A stretch of DNA of 64,000 bases from the NCBI GenBank assembly GCA_934402315.1, contig CAKRTS010000019.1, positions 1-64,000 of the forward strand, in the 5' to 3' direction. Below the pieces are notes generated by a model that saw only the letters and a program-made list of their open reading frames with translations, was not told the origin of the DNA and searched no databases. The position numbers were made by a program, and so were the translations under genes. Below, in pieces: positions 40,960 through 51,090 of the stretch. The stretch comes from an uncultured Acetatifactor sp. Lineage in GTDB: Bacteria; Bacillota; Clostridia; Lachnospirales; Lachnospiraceae. Every line of letters starts with the position of its first letter. The stretch's first letter is position 1.

Positions 40960-41949
40960 ATGAGCAATCTGATTGCATGGATTATCAGAGCGATCCCCTT
41001 CGGCACGATCATCATGTACGGTGCAATGGGAGAGATCGTTACGGAAAAGTCGGGTAATCTGAATCTTGGTGTGCCCGGAATCATGTATCTGGGCGGCTTT
41101 GCCGGCTTTGCCAGCGCGTTTTACTATGAGAACAACGCGGCATCACCGAATGCCTTTGTCTGTGTGCTGCTGTCCTTTGTATGCTGTATCGCGGCTTCCG
41201 TGCTGGGCGGTCTGATCTACAGCTTCCTCACAATTTCGCTCCGTGCGAACCAGAACGTTACCGGTCTTGCGCTGACGACCTTCGGTATGGGTGTTGCGAA
41301 CTTTTTCGGCGTGTTCATCTTAAACGGTAAGAGCTACACCGCCGCACCGCTTGCCAACAGCGCCTATGCCCATAAGATCCCGGTTCTGTCTGAGCTGGGC
41401 GTGGTCGGACAGGTCATTTTCGGTTACGGCTTTCTGGCATATGCGGCGATCCTGCTCGCTGTGCTGCTGCATATTTTCCTGAATAAGACAAGAGCGGGAC
41501 TGAATCTCCGCGCGGTCGGGGAGAACCCGGCAACGGCGGATGCAGCCGGAGTCAATGTCACGAAGTACAAGTACCTTGCAACCTGCATCGGCGCGGGCAT
41601 CTCCGGCATCGGCGGCATGTATTATGTCCTCGATTACAATTCCGGCATCTGGGCGACGACGGGACAGATCGAGGCGCTCGGCTGGCTGGCGGTGGCGCTT
41701 GTCATCTTCACGACATGGAGACCGCTCAACGCGATCTGGGGCGCTTACCTCTTCGGCGTTCTGTACTGGCTGTATCAGTTCCTGCCGAGCCTGATGGGCT
41801 TCACGGTGGCGAGCTATGTCACCGATCTGATCCAGATGGTTCCCTATGTGGTGACGATCGTTGTGCTGATTGTGACGAGCCTGCACAAGAAAAAAGAAAA
41901 CCAGCCACCGGAACATCTGGGGCTGGCATACTTCAGGGAAGAACGTTAG
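40960..41949 (+). CDS. Nucleoside ABC importer permease 2
   Basis: A 329-residue membrane protein of the same permease superfamily, with GAMGEIVTEKSGNLNLGVPG near the N-terminus and LNLRAVGENPATADAAGVNV as the coupling loop. It starts one base after the first permease stop with GGAAAGGAGG upstream. It completes a four-gene importer (binding protein, ATPase, two permeases). Its stop lies 5 bp from that of convergent holA. Confidence 0.88.
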   Translation: MSNLIAWIIRAIPFGTIIMYGAMGEIVTEKSGNLNLGVPGIMYLGGFAGFASAFYYENNAASPNAFVCVLLSFVCCIAASVLGGLIYSFLTISLRANQNVTGLALTTFGMGVANFFGVFILNGKSYTAAPLANSAYAHKIPVLSELGVVGQVIFGYGFLAYAAILLAVLLHIFLNKTRAGLNLRAVGENPATADAAGVNVTKYKYLATCIGAGISGIGGMYYVLDYNSGIWATTGQIEALGWLAVALVIFTTWRPLNAIWGAYLFGVLYWLYQFLPSLMGFTVASYVTDLIQMVPYVVTIVVLIVTSLHKKKENQPPEHLGLAYFREER

Positions 41950-41954
41950 TATTT

Positions 41955-42929
41955 TTACAATACGGACAGAATCAGGATCTCGACGCTCATCATATCGTTC
42001 ATGCGTCCGGTCTTGACGGCTGCCTCTGCCTCCACACACTGCTGCACTGCGCGGCGGAGTGTGGAGGTTTTGAATTTTGCTGCCTGATTCAGAACCTTCT
42101 GGGCAATGAAGGGCGGCACGCCGAGCTTGGAGCCGATCGTGCGGTTGTCGTGCCCCTTTATTTTCATTTCCTTTGCCTGGAGCAGCATATTACACTGTCT
42201 GGCGATGAGGAAGAGGATACGCATGGGAGGCTCCTTCAGTGCGAGTAGATCATAATACAGCTCAAGGGCTGCCTTCTGCTTCCGGTCTGCAATCGCGTTA
42301 ATCATATCAAAGATGTGGTTGCTGATGCGGGTGGTGCACACTGCCTCCACATCCGCGTCCGTGACGACATCTCTGTCCATGCAGTAGCAGATCAGCTTCT
42401 CAAGCTCCATCTGTATATTATCCATGTCGGTTCCGGTCTTGGAGATAATGAGCTGAACCGTGTTCTCGGTGATCTTTTTCCCATCCCTTCCCAGTGTTCC
42501 GGCAATCCAGCGCTTTAAGGTGTTTTCATCCTGAACGGTAAAGTCTGCGGCATAGCCCTTCGACTGGACGGTCTTGAAGAGCTTGCTTCTCTTGTCAACC
42601 TCGCTCTCCGTGAAGACGAAATAAGTTGATTCACAGGGGGAGGTGAGGTATTCGGCGAGTTTTTCGCCGCCGGATTTGAACAGGCCGCTGTCGGAGATGA
42701 AGATGACGCGGCGCTCTGCGAGAAAGGGCAGAGTTTCCGCGAGGTCGATGATCTCACCGACAGGGATATCCCTGCCGCTGTAAAAGTGGACGTTCATCGT
42801 GTCTCCGTCGGAGCAGAGGGCAGCCTGAAGCTTCTGGCGGTACTGTCTGCGGAGATAGCGTTCCTCCCCGTAGAGCAGATAGATCTGTTTGAAATTATTC
42901 TGCTTGATGTCCTCGGCAATCTGTCTCAT
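41955..42929 (-). CDS. holA: DNA polymerase III delta subunit
   Basis: A 324-residue clamp-loader subunit that opens the sliding clamp during replication. The N-terminal segment [19 protein letters not shown] and the C-terminal helical block [23 protein letters not shown] (each quoted only in part of its domain) are family typical. It stands alone on the minus strand, divergent from the Spo0A-like gene. Confidence 0.9.
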   Translation of the reverse strand: MRQIAEDIKQNNFKQIYLLYGEERYLRRQYRQKLQAALCSDGDTMNVHFYSGRDIPVGEIIDLAETLPFLAERRVIFISDSGLFKSGGEKLAEYLTSPCESTYFVFTESEVDKRSKLFKTVQSKGYAADFTVQDENTLKRWIAGTLGRDGKKITENTVQLIISKTGTDMDNIQMELEKLICYCMDRDVVTDADVEAVCTTRISNHIFDMINAIADRKQKAALELYYDLLALKEPPMRILFLIARQCNMLLQAKEMKIKGHDNRTIGSKLGVPPFIAQKVLNQAAKFKTSTLRRAVQQCVEAEAAVKTGRMNDMMSVEILILSVL

Positions 42930-43092
42930 GGGAGACCTCCCTTTTTGTGTTTTACGGCTTCAAATTTCATTATTCCCATACATCGGATGCTTGTCAATAC
43001 AATTTTTGAGGGGAATCTGTAGAATGGCGCGGTATGAACGCGCCTTGTCGGCTTTTTTGGCGGCAGAGGGCGAAAAGCGCGATGGCTTGGAG

Positions 43093-43122
43093 TTGCTGTA
43101 TCAAACTTTATGGCTTTATAAT
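43093..43122 (+). promoter_or_regulatory. Promoter of the receiver-less spo0A-like gene
   Basis: TTGCTG (43093-43098) and a perfect TATAAT (43117-43122) with 18-bp spacing, about 46 bp before the start codon at 43168. It lies within an upstream in-frame open stretch, which argues against a longer protein. Confidence 0.55.
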
Positions 43123-43167
43123 GGAAAAGTACGAAATTTTGACTTTTTTGAATCCGGAGGTAAATTC

Positions 43168-43686
43168 ATGGAGCAACTGAACCTTACTGCTGCGAAAGAT
43201 AATGAGAGAATATACAAGATTTTAGGAGATCTGATGAATGGGGACAAGGAATTCCAGATCATGATCACAGTACCTTCCGCAAAGACTGACAGCAATCGTA
43301 CAGTGCCTGAGCAGCCGAAGCAGAAGGAAGTTGTGAGAGATCTGGAGCAGGATGTCACGGACATGATACATGAGATAGGCGTCCCGGCACATATCAAGGG
43401 CTATCAGTATCTGCGGGATGCGATCATGATGTCGGTGGAGGACCCGGGAATGATCAGCTCGATCACGAAGATCCTCTATCCGACGATAGCGAAACGCTTT
43501 CAGACGACGCCGAGCAGAGTCGAGAGGGCGATCCGCCATGCGATCGAGGTTGCGTGGAGCCGCGGCAGGATGGAGACGCTGGACGCGCTCTTCGGCTACA
43601 CCATCGACACGGGAAAGGGAAAGCCGACAAATTCAGAGTTCATCGCACTGATTGCCGACAAGATCCGTCTGTCCTACAGGGAGTAG
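43168..43686 (+). CDS. Spo0A-type DNA-binding protein lacking most of the receiver domain
   Basis: A 172-residue protein. Residues about 60-170 are a full Spo0A effector domain, with [18 protein letters not shown], recognition helix [20 protein letters not shown] (114-133) and [17 protein letters not shown]. Residues 1-33 ([19 protein letters not shown]...) resemble the first strand and helix of a Spo0A receiver, but one acidic-pocket residue is lysine (AAKDNE). The rest of the receiver, including the phosphorylated aspartate, is replaced by a linker of about 25 residues. It should bind 0A boxes without phosphorylation control. CCGGAGG precedes the start. A full-length spo0A is expected elsewhere. 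Confidence 0.88.
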   Translation: MEQLNLTAAKDNERIYKILGDLMNGDKEFQIMITVPSAKTDSNRTVPEQPKQKEVVRDLEQDVTDMIHEIGVPAHIKGYQYLRDAIMMSVEDPGMISSITKILYPTIAKRFQTTPSRVERAIRHAIEVAWSRGRMETLDALFGYTIDTGKGKPTNSEFIALIADKIRLSYRE

Positions 43687-43713
43687 TAACGCGAGCTTTT
43701 TTCAAAGAAGTAC

Positions 43714-43742
43714 TTTCCACTGAAAAGATACTGGTGTATAAT
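43714..43742 (+). promoter_or_regulatory. glgA promoter
   Basis: TTTCCA (43714-43719) and a perfect TATAAT (43737-43742) with 17-bp spacing, about 41 bp before the glgA start. Confidence 0.65.
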
Positions 43743-43782
43743 CAATATGTGTACCTTGAATGAAAGCGGTGGAGGGATTGTA

Positions 43783-45228
43783 ATGAAGAAGATTCTTTTT
43801 GCGGCATCAGAGGGTGTTCCTTTTATTAAGACTGGAGGGCTGGCAGATGTGGTTGGCTCCCTTCCGAAGTGCATCGACAAAAACTACTTTGATGTCAGGG
43901 TCATTATTCCGAAATATGCCTGCATGAAGCAGGAGATGAAAGACAAAATGCGCTATGTCGGCCATTTCTACATGGATTTCAACTGGAAGAACGAGTATGT
44001 CGGAATCCTTGAGGCGGAGGTAGATGGCGTACATTATTACTTTATTGATAACGAATATTATTTCAGCGGTTCCAAGGTGTACAGTGATGATCCGAGATGG
44101 GAGATTGAGAGATATGCTTATTTCTCCAAGGCAGTTCTTTCCGCACTGCCGACCATCGGCTTCCAGCCGGATGTCATTCATTGCCACGACTGGCAGACGG
44201 GACTGATTCCTGTCTACATGAAGGAGCGCTTCCGCGGCGGAGACTTCTTCCGGAACATGAAATCGGTGATTACAATACATAACCTGAAATTTCAGGGAAG
44301 ATGGGATACGAAGACAGTGCAGAGCATCACGGGACTGCCTGAGTATTATTTTACGCCGGATAAGCTGGAGGCGTACAAGGATGCAAATCTGCTGAAGGGC
44401 GGAATTGTCTACGCGGATGCGGTGACGACGGTGAGCGAGACTTATGCGGAGGAGATCAAGACGCCCTTCTACGGAGAGGGGCTGGACGGACTGCTGCGTG
44501 CCAGAAGCGGCGATCTGCGCGGTATCGTCAACGGCATCGATTACACGGACTTTAACCCGGAGACGGACAAGAATATTGTCAAGCCCTACAATGCGGTCAA
44601 TTTCCGCAAGGAGAAGGTCAAGAATAAGCGGGCTTTGCAGCAGGAGCTGTCTCTGCGGCAGGATGACAAGAAGATGATGATCGGTCTGGTGTCGAGACTC
44701 ACGGATCAGAAGGGACTTGATCTGATTGCCTATGTCATGGATGAGCTGTGCCACGACGATATTCAGTTTGTTGTCCTCGGAACCGGCGAGGAACGCTATG
44801 AGAATATGTTCCGGCATTTTGACTGGAAGTACGGAGATAAGGTTTCTGCGAATATTTACTATTCAGATGCGCTGTCACACAAGATCTATGCGGCGTGTGA
44901 CGCCTATCTGATGCCGTCCCTGTTTGAGCCGTGCGGGCTGAGCCAGCTGATGGCGCTGCGCTACGGAACCATCCCGATTGTGAGGGAGACAGGTGGTCTG
45001 AAGGATACCGTGCAGCCATATAATGAATATGAGAGCACGGGAACAGGCTTCAGCTTTACAAATTACAATGCACATGAGATGCTGCAGATTGTCCGCTACG
45101 CAGAGCATATTTACTACGACAAAAAGCGTGAGTGGAACAAGCTGGTTGACAGAGCGATGGCGGCGGACTTCTCATGGAATGTATCAGCCCGGAAATATCA
45201 GGAAATGTATGACTGGCTGGTTCCGTAA
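43783..45228 (+). CDS. glgA: Glycogen synthase (ADP-glucose type, GT5)
   Basis: A 481-residue glycosyltransferase extending alpha-1,4-glucan from ADP-glucose. The ADP-glucose site KTGGLADVVGSLP starts at K16, and the C-terminal GT-B half has PSLFEPCGLSQLMALRYGT with the catalytic glutamate E of FEPCGL and ETGGLKDTV. The start follows GGAGGGATTGTA. No other glycogen genes are near, so it is a stand-alone unit with its own promoter. It may share a transcript with the flippase gene 27 bp downstream. Confidence 0.94.
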   Translation: MKKILFAASEGVPFIKTGGLADVVGSLPKCIDKNYFDVRVIIPKYACMKQEMKDKMRYVGHFYMDFNWKNEYVGILEAEVDGVHYYFIDNEYYFSGSKVYSDDPRWEIERYAYFSKAVLSALPTIGFQPDVIHCHDWQTGLIPVYMKERFRGGDFFRNMKSVITIHNLKFQGRWDTKTVQSITGLPEYYFTPDKLEAYKDANLLKGGIVYADAVTTVSETYAEEIKTPFYGEGLDGLLRARSGDLRGIVNGIDYTDFNPETDKNIVKPYNAVNFRKEKVKNKRALQQELSLRQDDKKMMIGLVSRLTDQKGLDLIAYVMDELCHDDIQFVVLGTGEERYENMFRHFDWKYGDKVSANIYYSDALSHKIYAACDAYLMPSLFEPCGLSQLMALRYGTIPIVRETGGLKDTVQPYNEYESTGTGFSFTNYNAHEMLQIVRYAEHIYYDKKREWNKLVDRAMAADFSWNVSARKYQEMYDWLVP

Positions 45229-45255
45229 ATGTAATTCAACGGCAGGATGAGAGAG

Positions 45256-46917
45256 ATGGGAAAGAAAAGCGCAAAGAACAATTTCATCATGCAGGCGGGT
45301 ATTCTGGCTGCTGCCGGAATCATCAGCAGGATTATAGGGCTCCTTTACAGGAGCCCTTTACATAGTGTCATCGGAGATCTCGGACTGGGCTTTTATCAGT
45401 CGGCATACACCTTCTATACGATCGTGCTGCTGATTTCCTCCTACAGTATACCGGCGGCTGTCTCCAAGGTAATCGCGCAGAAGCTGGCGGTGAAGGAGTA
45501 CCGGAACGCACACAGGATCTTCCGCTGTGCGCTGGGCTATGTGCTCGTGGTCGGCGGAGCGGCAAGCCTGTTTTTGTTTTTCGGGGCGGGACTGCTCGTG
45601 GAGGAGGCCGCCGTGCCGGTGCTGCGGACATTCGCACCCACCGTCTTTATCTACGGAATGCTGGGGGTGCTGCGGGGATATTTTCAGGCACATAAGAGCA
45701 TGGCGCAGACCTCCGTGTCGCAGGTGCTCGAGCAGGTGGCAAACGCGGTGGTATCGGTCGGAGCGGCGTATCTTCTGATTAAGAATACCATGGGAACGCT
45801 GGAAATGCCGGTGGAGGAGACGGAGCAGATCCTGCGGGCGACGAAGGGAGCGATCGGAAGTGCGCTGGGAACCGGCGTGGGTGTTCTGGTGGCGCTGCTT
45901 TTCATGCTCGCGGTCTATAAGCTCAACAAGAGCTTTATCGACCGGAGAATCCGCTATGACCGGCACCCGGAAGTGGATTCCTACCGGGAAATCCTGAAAA
46001 TGATTACGATGGTTGTAACGCCCTTTGTTTTAAGCACTGCCATTTATAATCTGAACGATACGATCAACAATGCCTTCTATACCAAGATTTATCTCAAGGT
46101 GAGGGAGCTTGACACAGTGGGTACCTACTCCGGCTGGGGGGTTCTCTCGGGACAGGCGCTGACCATATCGAAAATTCCGATTGCCTTTGCGTCGGCGATG
46201 GCAGCGGCAATGATTCCGACGGTGGCGCAGCTGATTGCAGCGCGGAATGTGGAAGGGGCAAAGGATAAGATCGGCGTGGCGGTGAAGACAACGATGATTA
46301 TATCCATCCCCTGTGCGGTGGGGCTGTTTGTGCTTGCCCGCCCCGTGACCTGTCTGCTGTTCCCGGCGAACACGCAGGCATCGGAGGATCTGGCGACCGG
46401 ACTGCTGATGGCACTGGCAATCTCGATCGTCTTCTATGCGCTGTCTACGCTGAACAGCCAGATATTGCAGGGACTCGGCAGGATGAATGTGCCGATTGTC
46501 AATGCGGCGATTGCACTGGGGTTTCAGACCGTGGTCGTTGTCGTCCTGTTGTTCTTTACAAAGCTGGATCTGTACAGCGTCGTCATTGCAAACATTATCT
46601 ATTCGGGGATCATGTGTGTGCTGAACCAGCTTGCTGTGCAGAAGGCGATCGGCTACCGGCAGGAGATCATGCGCACCTTTGTCATACCGCTGCTGGCCTC
46701 CGCGTTTATGGGAGCTGTGGCATGGGCGGTCTATGAGGGATTTCTTCTTATGACAAAATCACCGAGAATATCGGTCATTCCGGCTGTACTGATCGGCGCG
46801 GCGGCTTACTTTGCACTGCTGATCCTGTTCAGAGGGGTTACGGAGACAGAGCTGCGTGGCTTCCCGAAGGGACACCTGCTGGTGCGCCTTGCGAAGAAGT
46901 GCAGGCTGATGAAATAA
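45256..46917 (+). CDS. SpoVB/YtgP-type MOP flippase
   Basis: A protein of about 553 residues with some 14 hydrophobic segments, opening with ILAAAGIISRIIGLLYRSPL, a hallmark of the polysaccharide/lipid II flippase group that includes SpoVB, YtgP and MurJ. It probably flips a lipid-linked wall precursor across the membrane, either in growth or for spore cortex. The ATG at 45256 has AGGA eight bases upstream; an ATG at 45247 is also possible. Which substrate it carries cannot be told from sequence. Confidence 0.82.
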   Translation: MGKKSAKNNFIMQAGILAAAGIISRIIGLLYRSPLHSVIGDLGLGFYQSAYTFYTIVLLISSYSIPAAVSKVIAQKLAVKEYRNAHRIFRCALGYVLVVGGAASLFLFFGAGLLVEEAAVPVLRTFAPTVFIYGMLGVLRGYFQAHKSMAQTSVSQVLEQVANAVVSVGAAYLLIKNTMGTLEMPVEETEQILRATKGAIGSALGTGVGVLVALLFMLAVYKLNKSFIDRRIRYDRHPEVDSYREILKMITMVVTPFVLSTAIYNLNDTINNAFYTKIYLKVRELDTVGTYSGWGVLSGQALTISKIPIAFASAMAAAMIPTVAQLIAARNVEGAKDKIGVAVKTTMIISIPCAVGLFVLARPVTCLLFPANTQASEDLATGLLMALAISIVFYALSTLNSQILQGLGRMNVPIVNAAIALGFQTVVVVVLLFFTKLDLYSVVIANIIYSGIMCVLNQLAVQKAIGYRQEIMRTFVIPLLASAFMGAVAWAVYEGFLLMTKSPRISVIPAVLIGAAAYFALLILFRGVTETELRGFPKGHLLVRLAKKCRLMK

Positions 46918-46937
46918 AAAGGTAGGGAACAGAAGCG

Positions 46938-47486
46938 ATGCTGTATATCATGAGACATGGAAAAACGGACTGGAATGCCCTTCATAAGCTGCAGGGGCGG
47001 ACGGATATTCCTCTGAACGAGGAGGGGCGCGCAATGGCGAGGGCTGCGAGAGAGCAGTACCGGGAGGTGCATTTTGACATCTGCTATTGTTCCCCGCTGA
47101 AAAGGGCGAGGGAGACGGCGCAGATCTTTCTTGAGGGAAGGAATGTCCCGGTTCTGTATGACGACCGGCTGCAGGAGATGAGCTTCGGCATCTATGAGGG
47201 GGTCGAAAACTCCTTTCAGAAACCGGACTGTCCGATCAATACGCTCTTCTTTGACCCGGCAGCTTACAGGGCGGTAGAGGGTGGAGAAAGTCTGGAAGAG
47301 CTGTACGCGAGGACGGAGGAGTTTTTAAAACAGGTGGTGGAGCCGGAGCTTGCGGCGGGAAAGAGCGTTCTGATCGTCGGGCATGGGGCGATGAATTCCA
47401 GTATCGTCTGTCAGGTGAAGAAGATCCCGCTTGCCGATTTCTGGAGCGCAGGAATTGAAAACTGTAAGCTGATGAGGCTGATTTAA
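46938..47486 (+). CDS. Histidine phosphatase superfamily protein
   Basis: A 182-residue enzyme with the phosphatase signature MRHGKTDWN (nucleophile H7), CSPLKRARETAQ, and the second histidine in IVGHGAMNS. This is the phosphoglycerate-mutase-like branch-2-independent group used on small phosphoesters (phosphoserine, alpha-ribazole phosphate and others). The substrate is unknown. It is 20 bp after the flippase and 43 bp before recJ, so may belong to the same transcript. Confidence 0.85.
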   Translation: MLYIMRHGKTDWNALHKLQGRTDIPLNEEGRAMARAAREQYREVHFDICYCSPLKRARETAQIFLEGRNVPVLYDDRLQEMSFGIYEGVENSFQKPDCPINTLFFDPAAYRAVEGGESLEELYARTEEFLKQVVEPELAAGKSVLIVGHGAMNSSIVCQVKKIPLADFWSAGIENCKLMRLI

Positions 47487-47529
47487 CGGATAAAATGCCG
47501 TGCGGGAGCTACGGCATCGGAGAGTACGG

Positions 47530-49308
47530 ATGGAGAAATGGTATGTCGCCGCAAAGAGAGCGGATTTTAATAAGTGGGCGGAGGAGTTCGGGATCAGCCC
47601 GGTGCTGGCGCGTATTCTGCGCAACAGGGAGCTGACGGAGGAGACGGAGATCCGGAAATTTCTCTGGGGAACCCTGCAGGACTGTTATTCGCCGTGGCTG
47701 CTGAAGGACATGGACAAGGCGGTGGAGCTGATTCTGGAAGCGGTGGCGGAGGGCTGCCATATCCGTGTCATCGGGGATTACGATGTGGACGGCATCTGTT
47801 CGTCCTACATTCTGACGAAGGGCTTGCAGCTGGTCGGCGCGAAAGCGGACACGGCGATTCCGCACCGGATTCATGACGGCTACGGGCTGAATGAGCATCT
47901 GATCGAGGAGGCGAGGGCGGACGGCGTCGGCATGATCGTCACCTGCGACAACGGAATTGCCGCTGCACCGCAGATTGAGCTGGCGGATTCCTACGGTATC
48001 CGTGTAATTGTCACGGATCACCATGAGGTGCCGTTTAGGCTGGAGAAAAATGCGGACGGAGAGGAAGTCCGCAGGGAGCAGCTGCCGCCGGCACTGGCAG
48101 TCATTGATCCGAAGCAGGAGCAGTGCGGCTATCCGTTTCCGGGCATCTGCGGAGGCGTTGTGGCGTATAAGCTGATCGGGGCGATCAGGGAGAAGACCGG
48201 AAACGCGCAGCTCGGGGAAGCGATGGAGGAGCTGCTGGAATTTGCGGCGCTCGCTACGGTCTGCGATGTCATGGAGCTGAAGGACGAGAACCGTATTCTT
48301 GTCAGGGAAGGCTTAAAGAGAATGAAAAATTCGCGGAATCCGGGGCTTCGGGCGCTGATGGAGGTCAACCAGATCGAACCGGCAAGGCTGAATGCCTATC
48401 ACCTCGGCTTTGTCATCGGGCCATGTCTGAATGCGACGGGGCGGCTTGACACGGCGGAGCGCGGTCTGGAGCTTTTACAGAGCCGGACGAAGGTGGAGGC
48501 GATGAGCGCGGCGAGGGAGCTCAAAGAGCTGAATGACAGCCGGAAGAATCTGACGCTGAAGGGAGTCGAGGAGGCGGAGAGCTATATCGCGGAGCACGGC
48601 ACGACAAAGGACAAGGTCATGATTATCTTTCTGCCTGAGGTGCATGAGAGCCTTGCCGGCATTATCGCGGGAAGAATCCGGGAGAGATATAACCATCCGG
48701 TGTTTATCCTGACGAGAGGTGAGGAAGGCGTCAAGGGCTCCGGGCGTTCCATAGAGGGCTATCATATGTATGATGCCATGACCGGGGTGAAGCAGTATTT
48801 TACGAAATTCGGCGGTCATGCGATGGCGGCGGGACTTTCCATGAAGGAGGAAGACATCGAGAGTCTGCGTCGGGACATTAATGCAGAGTGTACGCTTGAA
48901 GAGGAGGATTTCGCGGTGCGGGTGCACATTGATGTGCCGATGCCGCTGGATTACGGAACGGAAGAACTGGCGGACGAGCTGGAGCTGCTGGAGCCCTTCG
49001 GGGTCGGCAATCCGAAGCCGCTGTTCGCCCAGAAGGAGCTGCTGTTTTTGTCGGGGGTGCGGATGGGGGCAAACAGGACCTGTGCGAGATACACGGTGAG
49101 AACGCCGGACGGTGCGGTCAGACAGCTTGTCTACTTCGGTGATCTGGAGCGCTTCGGAGCGTTTCTGGATGAGAAGTACGGCACCGGAAGCGGCGAAGCA
49201 CTCTATGCGGGCGGCGTGCAGCTTAAGCTGTCTGTCGTCTACCAGCTGGGAAAGAACACCTACAGGGGGCAGACCCAGCTGCAATATATTATGCAGAATT
49301 ATTGTTAG
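47530..49308 (+). CDS. recJ: Single-stranded-DNA exonuclease RecJ
   Basis: A 592-residue 5'-3' exonuclease for single-stranded DNA in recombination and repair. The DHH phosphoesterase motifs are visible: GDYDVDGICSS (D83, D85, D87), TCDNGIAA, and VTDHHEVP (D163-H165). The DHHA1 part includes GGHAMAAGL around 432. The start at 47530 follows GGAGAG; a longer in-frame start at 47500 lacks a ribosome site. Its stop is 5 bp from that of convergent rqcH. Confidence 0.92.
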   Translation: MEKWYVAAKRADFNKWAEEFGISPVLARILRNRELTEETEIRKFLWGTLQDCYSPWLLKDMDKAVELILEAVAEGCHIRVIGDYDVDGICSSYILTKGLQLVGAKADTAIPHRIHDGYGLNEHLIEEARADGVGMIVTCDNGIAAAPQIELADSYGIRVIVTDHHEVPFRLEKNADGEEVRREQLPPALAVIDPKQEQCGYPFPGICGGVVAYKLIGAIREKTGNAQLGEAMEELLEFAALATVCDVMELKDENRILVREGLKRMKNSRNPGLRALMEVNQIEPARLNAYHLGFVIGPCLNATGRLDTAERGLELLQSRTKVEAMSAARELKELNDSRKNLTLKGVEEAESYIAEHGTTKDKVMIIFLPEVHESLAGIIAGRIRERYNHPVFILTRGEEGVKGSGRSIEGYHMYDAMTGVKQYFTKFGGHAMAAGLSMKEEDIESLRRDINAECTLEEEDFAVRVHIDVPMPLDYGTEELADELELLEPFGVGNPKPLFAQKELLFLSGVRMGANRTCARYTVRTPDGAVRQLVYFGDLERFGAFLDEKYGTGSGEALYAGGVQLKLSVVYQLGKNTYRGQTQLQYIMQNYC

Positions 49309-49313
49309 AAGAC

Positions 49314-51071
49314 TTATTCCGGGATGAGTCTGATCCCGGAGATGTCGCTGTCGATCGCCATGGAGTAATTGGTATAGTAGACAACGAATCCTGGCTTGGC
49401 TCCGGCGGGCTTTTTCACATGCTTTTTCTGGATATAATCGATCTCGACCTTTTCCTGTTCCCTGCCCTTGGAGTAATAGGCGGCGAGCCTTGCCGCCTCC
49501 TCGAAGGTGCGGTCGGGCAGTTCACCGGAATTTCCGGCTTTCACGACAACGTGCGAGCCGGGAATTTTTTTTGCGTGGAACCACCAGTCGTTGCCCGTGG
49601 CGAATTTGAAGGTCAGCTCATCGTTCTGGTAATTGTTTTTCCCGACGTACATATCAAAGCCGTCGCTGCTGACATAATGGAAGGGCTTGCTGGTAAAGCG
49701 CTGTTTCTTCGCATTGCCCTTATGGCGGAGGTAGCCGCTCTGGACGAGCTCGTCCCTGATCTCGGCGAGATCCTCTTCGTGGAGGGCGATGTCGAGGGAG
49801 GCGGAGACGGACTCCAGATGGTCGATCTCCGACTTGACCTCCTCGGTCAGCTGTGAAAGCGCCTCGTAGGTGCGCTTCAGCTTGTTGTATTTGTCGAAGT
49901 ATTTCTTCGCGTTTTCCGTGGCGGTGAGCGTCGGATCGAGAGGAATCGTCACATTTTCGTTGGTGTAATAATTGAGGGCTTCCAGACTCTTTGCACCGGG
50001 GGCGGCGCTGTAGCCGTAGGTATTTAACAGCTCTCCGTAAATGCGGTAGGTATCCCGCTTTTCCGTGTCCTTCATCTGGCGGAGCTGGAGGTCGTATTTC
50101 TTGACATTGCGCTCCAGAGCCGTCTGCACAATCCTGCGCAGATCCGAGGATTTCTGGCGGATGCGGGTCAGGGTGTTCTTTTCGGCATAGTAAGCCTCGA
50201 GAAGCTCCGACATGGAGGCGTAGGTCACGGTGTGATCGTCGGAAGCGCCGGCATGGTCGTACATTGTCAGCGGCATTGCGCAGAATTCCACGGGCTTTCC
50301 GGCGGTGTAGGCGATGTTGGGGGTAAAATGCTCCTCACGGATGGCTGTGACCATGCGGGTCAATGCCGCGTACAGATTCTGATAATCGGTTTCCGTGAGT
50401 GCGGCTGTCGGCTGTTCCCCGTCGATCCGTGCCTCATAGCATAGCTCCTGCGCGAGAATGGGGGAGATGCCGGTGAAGCTCCTGTACAGTGCCTTGAAGG
50501 CGGGCTGGGGTTTTCCGGAGAGCCGTTGCCGGAAGGTGGCATAGTCTGTGTTCAGGGCGTCCAGCTTGTCCTGTGTCTGCGCGACAAAATAGGGCTTGCC
50601 GGGGAGAACCTCGCGGACGGAGCTGACAGCGGCGGAGACGCGCTTGATGCTGTCGATGATCGTGTCGTCATCGTTGCAGAAAATTATGTTGCTGTGCTTG
50701 CCCATAATCTCGACCACGAGAGTCTTATGACGGAGGTCGCCCATCTCGTCAAGGTGCTCGATCTGGATATGGACGATACGCTCCAGACCAGGCTGCGTAA
50801 TATCCGTGATGCGCCCGTTCTGTAAATGCTTGCGCAGCAACATACAGAAGTTCGGGGCGGTCATGGGGCTTACCTTTCCTGTTTGGGTCAGATAAATCAA
50901 CGGCAGGGAGGCGTCGGCGGAAATGACGAGGCGCTTCTGGCCTGTCGACTGCTTGACCGTCAGGAGAAGTTCGTCGCTCTCCGGCTGGGCAATCTTGTAG
51001 AGCCGCCCGCCGATCAGTTCTTTTTTCAGTTCGCTTACTACGTTCGCTATTGTAACACCATCAAATGCCAT
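49314..51071 (-). CDS. rqcH: NFACT ribosome-quality-control protein RqcH
   Basis: A 585-residue Rqc2/NEMF homologue (formerly FbpA or fibronectin-binding protein). It binds stalled 50S subunits and adds C-terminal alanine tails to the nascent chain. The NFACT-N domain starts MAFDGVTIANVVSELKKEL. A central coiled coil lies around 340-440, and the C-terminal NFACT-R domain has GNDWWFHAKKIPGSHVVVK. The start at 51071 agrees with the family; the frame continues upstream but that part is repeat-rich leader. The leader of about 255 nt is strongly structured. Confidence 0.92.
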   Translation of the reverse strand: MAFDGVTIANVVSELKKELIGGRLYKIAQPESDELLLTVKQSTGQKRLVISADASLPLIYLTQTGKVSPMTAPNFCMLLRKHLQNGRITDITQPGLERIVHIQIEHLDEMGDLRHKTLVVEIMGKHSNIIFCNDDDTIIDSIKRVSAAVSSVREVLPGKPYFVAQTQDKLDALNTDYATFRQRLSGKPQPAFKALYRSFTGISPILAQELCYEARIDGEQPTAALTETDYQNLYAALTRMVTAIREEHFTPNIAYTAGKPVEFCAMPLTMYDHAGASDDHTVTYASMSELLEAYYAEKNTLTRIRQKSSDLRRIVQTALERNVKKYDLQLRQMKDTEKRDTYRIYGELLNTYGYSAAPGAKSLEALNYYTNENVTIPLDPTLTATENAKKYFDKYNKLKRTYEALSQLTEEVKSEIDHLESVSASLDIALHEEDLAEIRDELVQSGYLRHKGNAKKQRFTSKPFHYVSSDGFDMYVGKNNYQNDELTFKFATGNDWWFHAKKIPGSHVVVKAGNSGELPDRTFEEAARLAAYYSKGREQEKVEIDYIQKKHVKKPAGAKPGFVVYYTNYSMAIDSDISGIRLIPE

Positions 51072-51090
51072 GGCTGAATCCTCGCTTTTC

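Noticed and set aside
42889..43167. Longer start for the Spo0A-like protein, adding up to 93 residues
   Set aside because: The added stretch does not resemble a receiver domain, contains a likely promoter, and the strongest ribosome site is directly before 43168.
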